Below are positions 26,196-34,713 of a stretch of DNA of 64,000 bases, in pieces. A program made the translations under genes and the position numbers. Where the stretch lies: positions 1-64,000 of the forward strand of contig JADIYA010000014.1 in the NCBI GenBank assembly GCA_016705545.1. The letters are read 5' to 3'. A model generated the notes under the pieces. That model saw nothing but the letters and a program-made list of their open reading frames with translations. It did not search any database and was not told the origin of the DNA. Position 1 is the stretch's first letter. Each line of letters begins with the position of its first letter. Source of the stretch: Flavobacteriales bacterium (GTDB taxonomy: Bacteria > Bacteroidota > Bacteroidia > Flavobacteriales_F > PHOS-HE28).

Positions 26196-27244
26196 TCAAA
26201 GCGCGCTGGATCGAACGCACGCTGAACCCGCGCTTCGAGCTCGGCACCTCGAAAGGCCCCATCCATGCACGCACGGTCTGGTACTTGATCGCTTGGGACG
26301 AAGAGGCCCCGGAGCTGAAAGGCATTGGTGAGGCCGCGCTCTTCCCCGGCCACAGCAAGGAATTCCCCGCCGATGTGAAACTGAAGCTCACCGAGCTCTG
26401 TGAGCGCACCGACAATTGGGCGCAACGCATGATAACCGACCTCGTGGATGTGCCAAGCGTCCGTTTCGCCGTGGAGCAGTGCCTGCGCGACCTGGACGCT
26501 GGCGGCACCAAGACGCTCTTCCCCTCCGAATTCACGCTGGGCAGGAGCGGCATCCCCATCAATGGCCTGGTATGGATGGGAGACAAATCCACCATGAAGC
26601 AGCGCATCCGCGAGCAGATCGAGGGTGGATGCTCCACGGTGAAGATGAAGATCGGTGCCATCGGCCTCGACGATGAGCTCGCGTTGCTGAAGGGTGTGCG
26701 GCAGGAATACAACACCAGCGACATCACCTTGCGCGTGGATGCGAATGGGGCCTTCAATGCCCAACAGGCCCCCGACGTGCTCAAGCGGCTGGCAGAGCTC
26801 GAGGTCCACAGCATAGAGCAACCAGTGCCTCCGGGGCTCTTCGAAGTGATGGAGGAATTGTGCGCCACGACTCCGGTCCCCATCGCCCTCGACGAGGACC
26901 TGATCGGCCTGAACACGCGCGACGCGAAAGTGGACCTGCTGGACAACGTGAAGCCGCATTGGATCGTGATCAAGCCCAGCCTGGTGGGCGGCTGGGGCGC
27001 CACGCACGAATGGATCGAATTGGCCAAGGCCCGGGGCATCGGCTGGTGGATCACATCGGCGCTGGAGAGCAGCATCGGGCTGAATGCGGTCGCGCAGTTC
27101 ACCGCCACCTTGAACGTGAGCATCGCGCAGGGACTCGGGACCGGCAAGGTGTACACGGACAACATCCCTTCGCCCTTGCTCGCTGAGAAAGGCCTGCTGC
27201 GCTACCGTCCGGAAGAGGCCTGGGACCTATCGATGCTCGACTGA
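26192..27244 (+). CDS. menC: o-succinylbenzoate synthase
   Basis: A 350-residue enolase-superfamily dehydratase converting SHCHC to o-succinylbenzoate. The superfamily signature is complete: KMKIG (catalytic Lys, about residue 153), RVDANGAFN (metal Asp), SIEQPV (metal Glu), ALDEDL (metal Asp) and VIKPSLVGGW (second Lys). The N-terminal capping domain starts IKARWIERTLNPRFELGTS, as is usual in Bacteroidota MenC. The start overlaps the menA stop (ATGA) and the stop overlaps the menE start (TGATG). Confidence 0.94.
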   Translation: MIKARWIERTLNPRFELGTSKGPIHARTVWYLIAWDEEAPELKGIGEAALFPGHSKEFPADVKLKLTELCERTDNWAQRMITDLVDVPSVRFAVEQCLRDLDAGGTKTLFPSEFTLGRSGIPINGLVWMGDKSTMKQRIREQIEGGCSTVKMKIGAIGLDDELALLKGVRQEYNTSDITLRVDANGAFNAQQAPDVLKRLAELEVHSIEQPVPPGLFEVMEELCATTPVPIALDEDLIGLNTRDAKVDLLDNVKPHWIVIKPSLVGGWGATHEWIELAKARGIGWWITSALESSIGLNAVAQFTATLNVSIAQGLGTGKVYTDNIPSPLLAEKGLLRYRPEEAWDLSMLD

Positions 27245-28341
27245 TGGCCGCGCACACGTCCTATCCGCCCATGGCCAAGGCTTTCGAGCGCATCACCGTC
27301 GATGGCACGGACCTATCGGGCTTCGACTATTACTGCATCGTGGACAAACTGCGCGAGAAACGCCGGACAGATTGGTACCGCGATGTGCTCAACACCTTGC
27401 TCCACCTCGTGCTGCGGCGCGGAGGTCTCCCCGCCACCACCAGCGGAACCACCGGTCCACCGAAGCGCTTCACCATTCCCCGCCGCGACTTGGTGATGAG
27501 CGCGCGGCTAACCGGTGCCACCTTCCACCTTCGGCCCGGCGATCGTGTGCTCCACTGCCTCCCGAGCGAATTCATCGCTGGCAAGATGATGCTCGTTCGG
27601 GCCTTCGCGCTGGGCCTCGACATCCACCTCATCGATCCGCGCGGAAGCGTGCTGGACAACCTGAAGGTCGAGGACCGGTTCAGGTTCACCGCCATGGTGC
27701 CGCTGCAATTGCACCGCGCCATCCAGGAGGACCGCGCGCGCGTTGAGCGGCAGTTCGAGGTGATCCTGCTCGGCGGCGGTCCAGTGAGCGAGGCGTTGAT
27801 GGAAGACATCCGCACGCTCGATGTACAAGTGTTCCAGAGTTACGGAAGCACCGAGACCGTGACGCATGTGGCCTTGCGGCCTTTGAACGGGCCGGCGCCG
27901 GAGGAGCACTTCACTGCGCTCAGTGAATGCCACTTCGCCCGTGACCCGCGCGGCTGCCTTGTGGTGTACACGCCGCATCTCACCACCAAGCAGCATGTCA
28001 CCAACGACCTGGTGGAGCTGGTCGACGATACCCATTTCCGTTGGCTCGGTCGCATCGACAACGTGATCCTGAGCGGTGGCAAGAAGATCTTCCCTGAACA
28101 GCTCGAGGCTAAGACGGCCGGCGCCATCCCCTATCCGCACTACTTCACCCAGGTGCCCAACCCCGTTCTTGGCCAGGCCGTGATGCTCGTGCTGGAGACC
28201 GACCGGCCTCAAGAGGAAGTGATGCCCGAAGTGCTGGAGAAGGTCATGGCCGTGCTCCATCCGCACGAATGGCCCCGGCGCGTGCAGGCCCTGCGGCGCA
28301 TCGCGCGGACGGAGAGCGGAAAGGTCATTCGCGTGCAGTAG
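27244..28341 (+). CDS. menE: o-succinylbenzoate-CoA ligase
   Basis: A 365-residue acyl-CoA ligase, short at the N-terminus as usual for this group in Bacteroidota. AMP-binding signatures: TTSGTTGPPK (about residues 65-74), the YGSTET motif (about 200), WLGRIDNVILSGGKKIFPEQLE with the hinge, and the catalytic Lys in RTESGKVIR close to the end. It activates o-succinylbenzoate for ring closure by MenB. No menB gene is present in the operon, so DHNA-CoA synthase must be encoded elsewhere. The start overlaps the menC stop by one base (TGATG). Confidence 0.9.
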   Translation: MAAHTSYPPMAKAFERITVDGTDLSGFDYYCIVDKLREKRRTDWYRDVLNTLLHLVLRRGGLPATTSGTTGPPKRFTIPRRDLVMSARLTGATFHLRPGDRVLHCLPSEFIAGKMMLVRAFALGLDIHLIDPRGSVLDNLKVEDRFRFTAMVPLQLHRAIQEDRARVERQFEVILLGGGPVSEALMEDIRTLDVQVFQSYGSTETVTHVALRPLNGPAPEEHFTALSECHFARDPRGCLVVYTPHLTTKQHVTNDLVELVDDTHFRWLGRIDNVILSGGKKIFPEQLEAKTAGAIPYPHYFTQVPNPVLGQAVMLVLETDRPQEEVMPEVLEKVMAVLHPHEWPRRVQALRRIARTESGKVIRVQ

Positions 28342-28370
28342 TCGATCTTGCCCGCGAAATCGAGAGCAGC

Positions 28371-28667
28371 ATGATCGTCCGCATCGTGAAAATGACCTTC
28401 GCACCGGCGAATGCCGAGCGTTTCCTGGAGTTGTTCGAGTCGTGGAAGCCGCGCATCCGTGCCTTCCCCGGCTGCATGCACCTGGAGCTTCTGCGAGACA
28501 GCGCTACGCCCAACGTGTTCTTCACCTACAGCCACTGGGACAGTCCGGCTGATCTGGAGCGCTACCGCACCAGCGATGTCTTCAGCGAGGTGTGGCCCAC
28601 GGTGAAGCCACTTTTCGCCGCGCCCACCGAAGCCTGGACCGTTGACCGTATCGAGCACCTGCCGTGA
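28371..28667 (+). CDS. Antibiotic biosynthesis monooxygenase (ABM) domain protein
   Basis: A 98-residue ferredoxin-like alpha/beta-barrel protein. The pattern MIVRIVKMTF, RFLELFESWKPRIRAFPGCMHLELLRD, FFTYSHWDSPADLERYR and VWPTVKPLF is typical of ABM-fold dimers; the family includes quinol monooxygenases such as YgiN. It starts 29 bp after menE in the same direction and may be part of the men transcript, which would fit a role with quinols, but activity cannot be read from the sequence. The ATG at 28371 matches the family start. The stop overlaps a GTG of the next frame. Confidence 0.85.
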   Translation: MIVRIVKMTFAPANAERFLELFESWKPRIRAFPGCMHLELLRDSATPNVFFTYSHWDSPADLERYRTSDVFSEVWPTVKPLFAAPTEAWTVDRIEHLP

Positions 28668-28708
28668 GCCGCCTCGCTTTGAACGATCTTCGCCCGGCCC
28701 CGACCCAA

Positions 28709-29593
28709 ATGCAACGCATGACCCGCATCGGCACCCTGCCCCTGCTCCTACTGCTCACCGGACCGCTCATTGCTCAGCGCAGCGCCGAGGAACACCTCAC
28801 CGCCGCCCGCACGGCCTATGCGATCGATTCACTCAATATCGCCCTCGCCCATGCCGATAGCGCGCTGAAACTGGATGCGCAGCTCGATGGCGGCCTCAAG
28901 CTCCGCGGCGACATCAAGCAGCGGCAGCGCAATTTCCACGGGGCGCTGCTGGACTATGCCAAAGCCGAGAAGCTCGACCCCGACAACCCACGCCTGTATG
29001 TGAGCCGCTCGGCCGTTCACATCACGCAAGGCAACCTGAAAGAAGCCGTACGCGATTGCGACCGCGCGATCGACCTCGACCCCAAGGATGCGGACGCTTG
29101 GTACAACCGGGCCTGTGCCGACTATATGGGCCGCAACAACGACGGCGCCATGAAGAGCCTAGAGCGCGCCATGAAGGTCAAGGCCGACCATGCCGAAGCG
29201 CTTTTCCTGCGCGGCGTGGTGCGCGGCGAGCAATTCAAGGAAGAAGCGGGCATCGCCGACCTGGAACAAGCCATGCGGTTGAACCCAAGCATTCCCGGCG
29301 GCTGGATGAGCCTGGGCGTGCTGCAGTTCGAGAACAAGCAATACGATGCGGCCATCGCCACCTTCACGCGCGTGATCGAATCCGACGACCCTGAGAAGCG
29401 CACGGCCTATTTCTACCGCGCCGACTGCCATTACAGCAAGGGCGATAAGAATGCCGCCTGCCCCGACTTCCGCCGTTGCGCTGAGGCAGGGGACAAGGAC
29501 GCGCAGTTCATCATTCGCAACTATTGCAACACCGACGCTGTGACCATCCCGAAGAAGCCGCGCAAGCAACGCAAGTCTTTGATTGAATTCTGA
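28709..29593 (+). CDS. Secreted tetratricopeptide-repeat protein
   Basis: A 294-residue exported protein. A signal peptide (core LPLLLLLTGPLIAQ) is followed by about six TPR units with the usual A-Y and A-L spacing, for example ALLDYAKAEKLDPDNPRLYV, AVRDCDRAIDLDPKDADAWY, SLERAMKVKADHAEALFLRG and ATFTRVIESDDPEKRTAYFYR. It ends in a basic tail (KKPRKQRKSLIEF). TPR arrays mediate protein contacts; the partner is unknown. ATG at 28709 or 28718 would both place the signal peptide correctly. A perfect terminator hairpin follows at 29621. Confidence 0.85.
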   Translation: MQRMTRIGTLPLLLLLTGPLIAQRSAEEHLTAARTAYAIDSLNIALAHADSALKLDAQLDGGLKLRGDIKQRQRNFHGALLDYAKAEKLDPDNPRLYVSRSAVHITQGNLKEAVRDCDRAIDLDPKDADAWYNRACADYMGRNNDGAMKSLERAMKVKADHAEALFLRGVVRGEQFKEEAGIADLEQAMRLNPSIPGGWMSLGVLQFENKQYDAAIATFTRVIESDDPEKRTAYFYRADCHYSKGDKNAACPDFRRCAEAGDKDAQFIIRNYCNTDAVTIPKKPRKQRKSLIEF

Positions 29594-29620
29594 CCTTCCG
29601 ACATTCAAAAACAAGAAGCT

Positions 29621-29640
29621 CCGGGAGCGATTGCTCCCGG
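29621..29640. terminator. Intrinsic terminator hairpin
   Basis: CCGGGAGC and GCTCCCGG form an 8-bp perfect stem with a GATT loop, then GCGCTCCACTTTTG. It lies between the TPR gene and the converging SRPBCC gene. Confidence 0.7.
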
Positions 29641-29662
29641 CGCTCCACTTTTGATAGCGTGC

Positions 29663-30136
29663 TCAGGCGGCCTTCGCCTCCCACACTTCCTCAGCTACGC
29701 GCTTGAGGCCCACCAAGTGCTCCACCCAATTGCGGCCAGACTCCCGCGCGCGCCTTGCTGCATCGGGAAGCCCAGCGAAGTCGCCCTGCCAGAGTTCCAC
29801 GCGGGTGCCATCGCCATCGGGGATCAAATGAAGGTCAACCGTGGTATGGCTCGCTAGCTCATCGGGCAATTTGCTCGATGGGCTATAGGTGGTGTAGCGC
29901 AGGCGCTCAGCCGGCTGCACGGCCATGATGGTGCCTTTGGCCACTAGCGTCTGGTCGCCGCTTTCTTCGCGCACGAACCACTGCACCGGCATGCCGGGAC
30001 GCAGCTCGCAGCAAGGCATGGCGCCCATGTACAGGCGGGCCAATTTCGGATCGGTCAGTGCTTTCCAAACCGCTGCCGGAGGAGCATCGACCAGCAGGGT
30101 GCGCAGCACGTTGGTTTCGGGGTCTTGGATGTTCAT
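29663..30136 (-). CDS. SRPBCC (AHSA1-like) domain protein
   Basis: A 157-residue START/Bet v1-fold protein of the AHSA1/CalC type. The N-terminal block LRTLLVDAPPAAVWKALTDPKLARLYMGA and the C-terminal helix GRNWVEHLVGLKRVAEEVW are characteristic; the central strands include GTRVELWQGDFAGLP. Such proteins bind hydrophobic ligands; none can be assigned here. It stands alone, converging on the TPR gene and diverging from alkC across a 275-bp gap in which I see no other gene. Confidence 0.88.
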   Translation of the reverse strand: MNIQDPETNVLRTLLVDAPPAAVWKALTDPKLARLYMGAMPCCELRPGMPVQWFVREESGDQTLVAKGTIMAVQPAERLRYTTYSPSSKLPDELASHTTVDLHLIPDGDGTRVELWQGDFAGLPDAARRARESGRNWVEHLVGLKRVAEEVWEAKAA

Positions 30137-30411
30137 GATGCGGGCGGCGCGGCAGGTACCGTGCCAATTGGAGAACGCCGACGCCCCCGGTTGGTTTCAT
30201 GTGCAATCTGTTAACGAAGCTCAACAAGGGCTGACAGGTTGGCGCGCGCAGTCCTCAACACAGGGACCGGTGCATTGCGACCAAGGAACGGGCAGATAAC
30301 CCGGATCGCTTCCATGAATGCACCCGATTGAGGAATCAGCAGGAGCATTGCAGCCCATTCCCGAAGCGCATGCAACGATGGACAGTGGACCGTGCCACGC
30401 ATCTTCGCCGA

Positions 30412-31497
30412 ATGGCGGAACCGCTCAAGGAAATGTTCAATGCTGCCTACTTCGCTCGGCTTGCGAAGGAGATGCAAACGGTGCATCCGAGGTTCAAGCG
30501 TTCCGAATTCTTCAAGGATGCGCAGCATGGCAACGAAACGCGTGAGCTTAACGCGCGCATGCGGCACGCGAGCATCACCTTGCGCACTTACTTGCCCAGT
30601 GACTACCGCAAAGCAGTGCAGATCCTGATGGACGTTGCGCCGCGCATGCCCAAGGGCTACACCGCGCTGCTGTATCCCGACTTCGTGAGCCAATTCGGTC
30701 TGGACGACCCACCCAATTCGCTCGAAGCGCTCAAGTACTTCACCAGTTTCGGTTCATCGGAATTCGCCGTGCGCGAGTTCTTCCGCCGCGATCCAATAGG
30801 AACATTGAAGGTGATGCGCTCTTGGGCCGAGGATCAGAACGAACATGTGCGTCGCCTCGCCTCTGAAGGCAGTCGTCCGCGTTTGCCCTGGTCGTTCCGG
30901 CTGGATGCCGTGTTGAAAGACCCGAAGCTCACCACCCCGATCCTCGAACGCTTGCGTGCCGACGATTCACTCTACGTGCGCAAGTCGGTAGCGAACCATC
31001 TGAACGATTTCAGCAAGGACCACCCGAAGTACATGGTCGACCTTCTCCGTTCGTGGGACCGCAAGCATCCACACACCGCGTGGATCGCCAAACACGCCAG
31101 CCGCACGCTGATCAAAGCCGGCGACGTGGATGCGCTGGCCCTATTCGCTTTCGACAGCAAAGTGAAGGTGCGGGTGGATGGCCTGGAGCTTTCACCAAAG
31201 CGACTGAAGCTCGGGGAGACCTTGGAACTCTCCTTCACCGTGACTTCCGAGGCCCAACGCGCGCAGCAACTGGTGATCGACTACGCCGTCCACTACCGCA
31301 AAGCGAACGGCGGCACATCGAAAAAGGTGTTCAAGTTGAAAGAAGTCGAGCTCGGTCCGCGTGGATCAATGCACATCAGCAAACGCCAGCGCATCGTGGA
31401 CTTCAGCACGCGGAAACATCATGCGGGCGAGCATGTGGTGGAGGTATTCGTGAACGGGCGGTCGCGCGCGCAAGCGGTATTCGAGCTGAATATTTGA
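30412..31497 (+). CDS. alkC: AlkC-type DNA alkylation repair glycosylase with C-terminal Ig-like domain
   Basis: A 361-residue DNA glycosylase of the HEAT-repeat AlkC/AlkD superfamily, which removes alkylated bases such as 3-methyladenine without flipping them. AlkC features: MAEPLKEMFN at the start, HGNETRELNARMRHASITLRTYLP (positions 43-66), then helical repeats with WAEDQNEHVRRLASEG, RPRLPW and SLYVRKSVANHLNDFSKDHP. From about residue 265 a beta-rich domain follows (KVRVDGLELSPKRLKLGETLELSFTV and on to VVEVFVNGRSRAQAVFEL), matching the Ig-like domain known in AlkC. The ATG at 30412 was preferred to one at 30370 because the family begins with MxEPLK. Confidence 0.88.
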   Translation: MAEPLKEMFNAAYFARLAKEMQTVHPRFKRSEFFKDAQHGNETRELNARMRHASITLRTYLPSDYRKAVQILMDVAPRMPKGYTALLYPDFVSQFGLDDPPNSLEALKYFTSFGSSEFAVREFFRRDPIGTLKVMRSWAEDQNEHVRRLASEGSRPRLPWSFRLDAVLKDPKLTTPILERLRADDSLYVRKSVANHLNDFSKDHPKYMVDLLRSWDRKHPHTAWIAKHASRTLIKAGDVDALALFAFDSKVKVRVDGLELSPKRLKLGETLELSFTVTSEAQRAQQLVIDYAVHYRKANGGTSKKVFKLKEVELGPRGSMHISKRQRIVDFSTRKHHAGEHVVEVFVNGRSRAQAVFELNI

Positions 31498-31565
31498 ACC
31501 ACAGCTCACGGATGCCGACTTCCCGGAACGATCGAACCACATTCGCCGCGGAACAACTTCACCAC

Positions 31566-33386
31566 ATGAGATACGCAGCCCCTTTGTTCACTGTCGTCCT
31601 GTTCGCCGCGTGCAGCACCCCCAATCGCACCGATGACCCCGCCGAATTCCTCCGCCGCCATGTGGAAACGGGCCTGTGCGAGCAGGTCTTCATTGAAGGC
31701 GACAGCACGTGGACCATCGAAGAGCGCATGAAGCACTATGGCGTGCCTGGTGTGAGCATCGCGGTGATCGACGACTTCAAGATCGCGTGGACCAAGAGCT
31801 ACGGCGTGATGGACAGCAGTACCATGCGCCCGGTCACGGACAGCACCTTATTCCAGGCCGCGTCCATCAGCAAGCCCGTGTTCACCATGGCGCTATTGAA
31901 GCTCGCGGAGCAAGGCGCACTGACCATCGATACGGATGTGAACACCATGCTCACCTCGTGGAAGATACCGGAAAGCGCTTTCACCGCAACGGAGAAGGTC
32001 ACGCTGAAACGTCTGCTGGGGCATGTGGCGGGAGCAACCGTGCATGGCTTCCAAGGCTATGGGCCAGGTGAGCCTTTGCCCACCTTGGATCAGATCCTCA
32101 ACGGCGAAGCACCATCGAATTCTCCTGCGATCGTCGTGGATCAAACGCCGGGCACTGGATGGCGTTACAGCGGCGGCGGGTATTGTGTGGCCTCTCAGGT
32201 CATCCTCAATGTGAAGGGCGGCACCATTCCGAAGCACATGGACGAACTCGTGCTGAAGCCCTTGGGCATGTCGCGCAGCACCTACCAACAGCCTTTGCCG
32301 GAGGCCTGGACCCAGAATGCCGCGAGCGGATACCTGCCTGATCGTTCGGCGGTGAAAAGCAAGTGGCACGTGTGCCCTGAACTATCACCCGACGGACTGT
32401 GGACCACCGCCACCGATCTCGCGCGATTCGTCATCGACTTGCAGAAGACGATCACCACCGATAGCGGCAAAGTGCTGAGCCGCGCAACAGCCTCGCAGAT
32501 GGTGGAGCCCTTACTGGAACCTTCCACCGCCGTTGGGATGATGTTGGACAACAAAGGCAGCGAGCGCTACTTCGAACATGGCGGTTGGAATGAGGGCTTC
32601 TGCGGCCAGATCTATGGGCACGTCAAGAACGGCAAGGGCGCGGTGGTGCTGATCAATGCAAACCAGCCCGCCTTCATGTCCGAGGTGATCCGCTCCATCG
32701 CTCGCGCGTACGACTGGCCGGAATTCGTGCCGCAGCACAAAGCCGTGCCCATGGACAGTAATGCGCTGAAAGCGTTCACCGGACGTTACCGGATCGGCAG
32801 CGACAACATGATCACCATCGCGCTGCGCAGTGGAAAGCTCTTCCGAGAGCCACTGCGAGAACAGCCCACCGAACTCGTCCATATCGGCGATGGTGAGTTC
32901 GTTGGCCGCACGGATGAGCGCAGTCGGCGCTTCGTGAAGGACGCAGCGGGCGCGATGACCTTGCAAGTGAGTGATACGAAATCGGGTGATGTGCTTTCCA
33001 CGCTTTCGCGCATGCAGGACGATGAGCACATTCCCTTCGAGTTCGTGCAGCGCGGTGAGCGCGATGCCGCGTTGAAGGCATACGCAGAGCTGAAGGCCGC
33101 CAACCCGAACGACGAGGCTGTGAACGAGGAAGCCCTCAACAACTTTGGCTACCAGCTACTGAACGCGCGCTTGACTGAACAGGCACGCGACCTGTTCTTC
33201 ATCAACATGAACCTCTATCCGAAGAGCGCGAACGTGTTTGACAGCTATGCAGAGGCCTGCCTGAAGCTGGGTGACAAGAAGCAAGCGCTGGAGTATTACC
33301 GGCGAACGTTGACCGTACAACCTGAGAATCCTAACGCAGTTCGAGTCGTGACGGAGCTGGAGAAGGAACTGTCCGCATCGCGGTGA
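31566..33386 (+). CDS. Serine hydrolase (beta-lactamase family) lipoprotein with TPR tail
   Basis: A 606-residue periplasmic or surface lipoprotein: signal MRYAAPLFTVVLFAAC with the lipid-attachment Cys in AAC. The beta-lactamase/penicillin-binding fold (about 45-385) has the nucleophile in AASISKPVF (SxxK), a tyrosine motif in YSGGGY and the third motif as HGGWNEGF, which is HGG as in esterases instead of KTG. Residues 385-490 form a further beta domain and the last 100 residues contain TPR-like helices (AYAELKAANPNDEAVNEEALNNFGYQL, AYAEACLKLGDKKQALEYYRR). Peptidase or esterase action is likely; lactam hydrolysis is not implied. It follows alkC by 68 bp. A start at 31513 is possible but would spoil the signal peptide. 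Confidence 0.86.
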   Translation: MRYAAPLFTVVLFAACSTPNRTDDPAEFLRRHVETGLCEQVFIEGDSTWTIEERMKHYGVPGVSIAVIDDFKIAWTKSYGVMDSSTMRPVTDSTLFQAASISKPVFTMALLKLAEQGALTIDTDVNTMLTSWKIPESAFTATEKVTLKRLLGHVAGATVHGFQGYGPGEPLPTLDQILNGEAPSNSPAIVVDQTPGTGWRYSGGGYCVASQVILNVKGGTIPKHMDELVLKPLGMSRSTYQQPLPEAWTQNAASGYLPDRSAVKSKWHVCPELSPDGLWTTATDLARFVIDLQKTITTDSGKVLSRATASQMVEPLLEPSTAVGMMLDNKGSERYFEHGGWNEGFCGQIYGHVKNGKGAVVLINANQPAFMSEVIRSIARAYDWPEFVPQHKAVPMDSNALKAFTGRYRIGSDNMITIALRSGKLFREPLREQPTELVHIGDGEFVGRTDERSRRFVKDAAGAMTLQVSDTKSGDVLSTLSRMQDDEHIPFEFVQRGERDAALKAYAELKAANPNDEAVNEEALNNFGYQLLNARLTEQARDLFFINMNLYPKSANVFDSYAEACLKLGDKKQALEYYRRTLTVQPENPNAVRVVTELEKELSASR

Positions 33387-33420
33387 TCACCGCTCGCCAG
33401 GTTCCCTTCTATATTGCCGC

Positions 33421-34245
33421 ATGCTCCTGCTCTTCCGCCATCCTGCCGGACCGATCGCCCATGCGGTAGAGCATATCACCTTCCATCAGGGCTACAAGCC
33501 GGCGCATGCGCGCGAGGTTTTCGTGCCGGATGGCGGCTGCGAGGTGGTGATCGACCTGAGCGACGCGCCCAAACAGCGCTGGCACGATGAGCGTGGCGAC
33601 CGCTTCGACATGCACCGGCGCGGCTGGGTGAGCGGCATGCGCACTTCGCGCATCGTGATCGGAAGCGGAAGCGGCGCTCCCATGCTGGTGCTGCGGCTGC
33701 GAGCGGGGGCATTGCCCGCACTAGTGGGCTTGCCAGCCAGCGAACTGAACGATACGGTTGTTGATCTGGACCTCCTGCACGGCGCCGTGTTCGGCACCGT
33801 GCGCGACCGCTTGGGCGAACTACTGGAACTCCATGGTGCCGCTGCGATGCTGGAAAAGGTCGAGCAAGCGCTCGTGCCGCTTTTTCCGCCCATCGCGATT
33901 GATCGGCGCGTTGGTATCGCGCTGCAGGCACTGCGACAGCGCCACGGCATCGGTCCGGTGAGTGCGTTGAGCGATGAGCTCGGCTGCTCGCAGAAACACC
34001 TCAACGACCTCCTCAAGCGGCACTGCGGCCTTGGCCCGAAACGATACGCCACTGTGGTGCGCTTCCAAACACTGTTGCAGCGCTTGCAGATAGAGACCGA
34101 GCCCGACTGGGCGCAGCTCGCGCTGGAACATGGTTTCTACGACCAGTCGCACATGGTGAACCTGTTCCAGGAGATGACCGGCCACACGCCCACGCGCTAC
34201 ATGGAGGCTAAGGGACCGTTCTTGAATTGGCTGCCGGTGAACTAA
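33421..34245 (+). CDS. AraC-family transcriptional regulator
   Basis: A 274-residue regulator. The N-terminal sensor region contains FVPDGGCEVVIDLSD, which recalls the DUF6597-type domain of Bacteroidota AraC proteins. The C-terminal pair of helix-turn-helix motifs (about 175-268) reads ALSDELGCSQKHLNDLLKRHCGLGPKRYATVVRF and LALEHGFYDQSHMVNLFQEMTGHTPTRYM. An imperfect promoter box (TATATTGC) ends 3 nt before the ATG. It precedes the DUF1761/TolB/amidohydrolase run by 63 bp, a gap holding an imperfect hairpin around 34259-34285, and may regulate or belong to it. Confidence 0.9.
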   Translation: MLLLFRHPAGPIAHAVEHITFHQGYKPAHAREVFVPDGGCEVVIDLSDAPKQRWHDERGDRFDMHRRGWVSGMRTSRIVIGSGSGAPMLVLRLRAGALPALVGLPASELNDTVVDLDLLHGAVFGTVRDRLGELLELHGAAAMLEKVEQALVPLFPPIAIDRRVGIALQALRQRHGIGPVSALSDELGCSQKHLNDLLKRHCGLGPKRYATVVRFQTLLQRLQIETEPDWAQLALEHGFYDQSHMVNLFQEMTGHTPTRYMEAKGPFLNWLPVN

Positions 34246-34308
34246 CGGTGAATTATTTCCAAGAAGGTCCGGTACGCCACCGGTTCCTTCGCGCCATACA
34301 ACACACCC

Positions 34309-34713
34309 ATGGACGTTCACCTCAACCACCTCGCCATCATCACAGCAGCCCTGAGCGATTTGCTCGTCGGTGCGCTCTGGTACTCACCCTTGCTCTTCTA
34401 CAAACCCTGGCGCGATGCCAACGGATTCACGGACGAAGTCATCAAGAAGGCCTTGAACCCGGCGAAGACCTACGGGCTGACCTGCCTCTTCGCACTCATC
34501 ATCAGCTATAACCTCGGCTTCTTCCTCGGCACGCCGGACATGAACGCCTCCCAAGGCGCGATCTACGGCCTGCTCACTGGCCTGTGGGCCGCGCTCGCCT
34601 TCATGATCGTGGGGCTCTTCGAGCAGCGCACCTGGGGATACATGCTCATCAACGCGGGCTACATGCTGGTAGCCTTCACGCTGAAGGGGCTGATCATCGG
34701 GGCATGGCGATGA
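34309..34713 (+). CDS. DUF1761 family membrane protein
   Basis: A 134-residue inner-membrane protein with four hydrophobic segments, starting HLNHLAIITAALSDLLVGALWYSPLLF, a hallmark of DUF1761 (Asn/Trp-Y-S-P in the first span), then CLFALIISYNLGFFLG, GLLTGLWAALAFMIVGLF and LINAGYMLVAFTLKGLIIGAW. The function of the family is unknown. Its stop overlaps the start of the next gene (ATGA). It heads a tightly packed run of four genes in which the other three encode exported proteins. Confidence 0.88.
   Translation: MDVHLNHLAIITAALSDLLVGALWYSPLLFYKPWRDANGFTDEVIKKALNPAKTYGLTCLFALIISYNLGFFLGTPDMNASQGAIYGLLTGLWAALAFMIVGLFEQRTWGYMLINAGYMLVAFTLKGLIIGAWR

Noticed and set aside
30211..30411. Possible minus-strand gene between the SRPBCC and alkC genes
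   Set aside because: The open frame continues into alkC as its antisense shadow and has no signal or motif.
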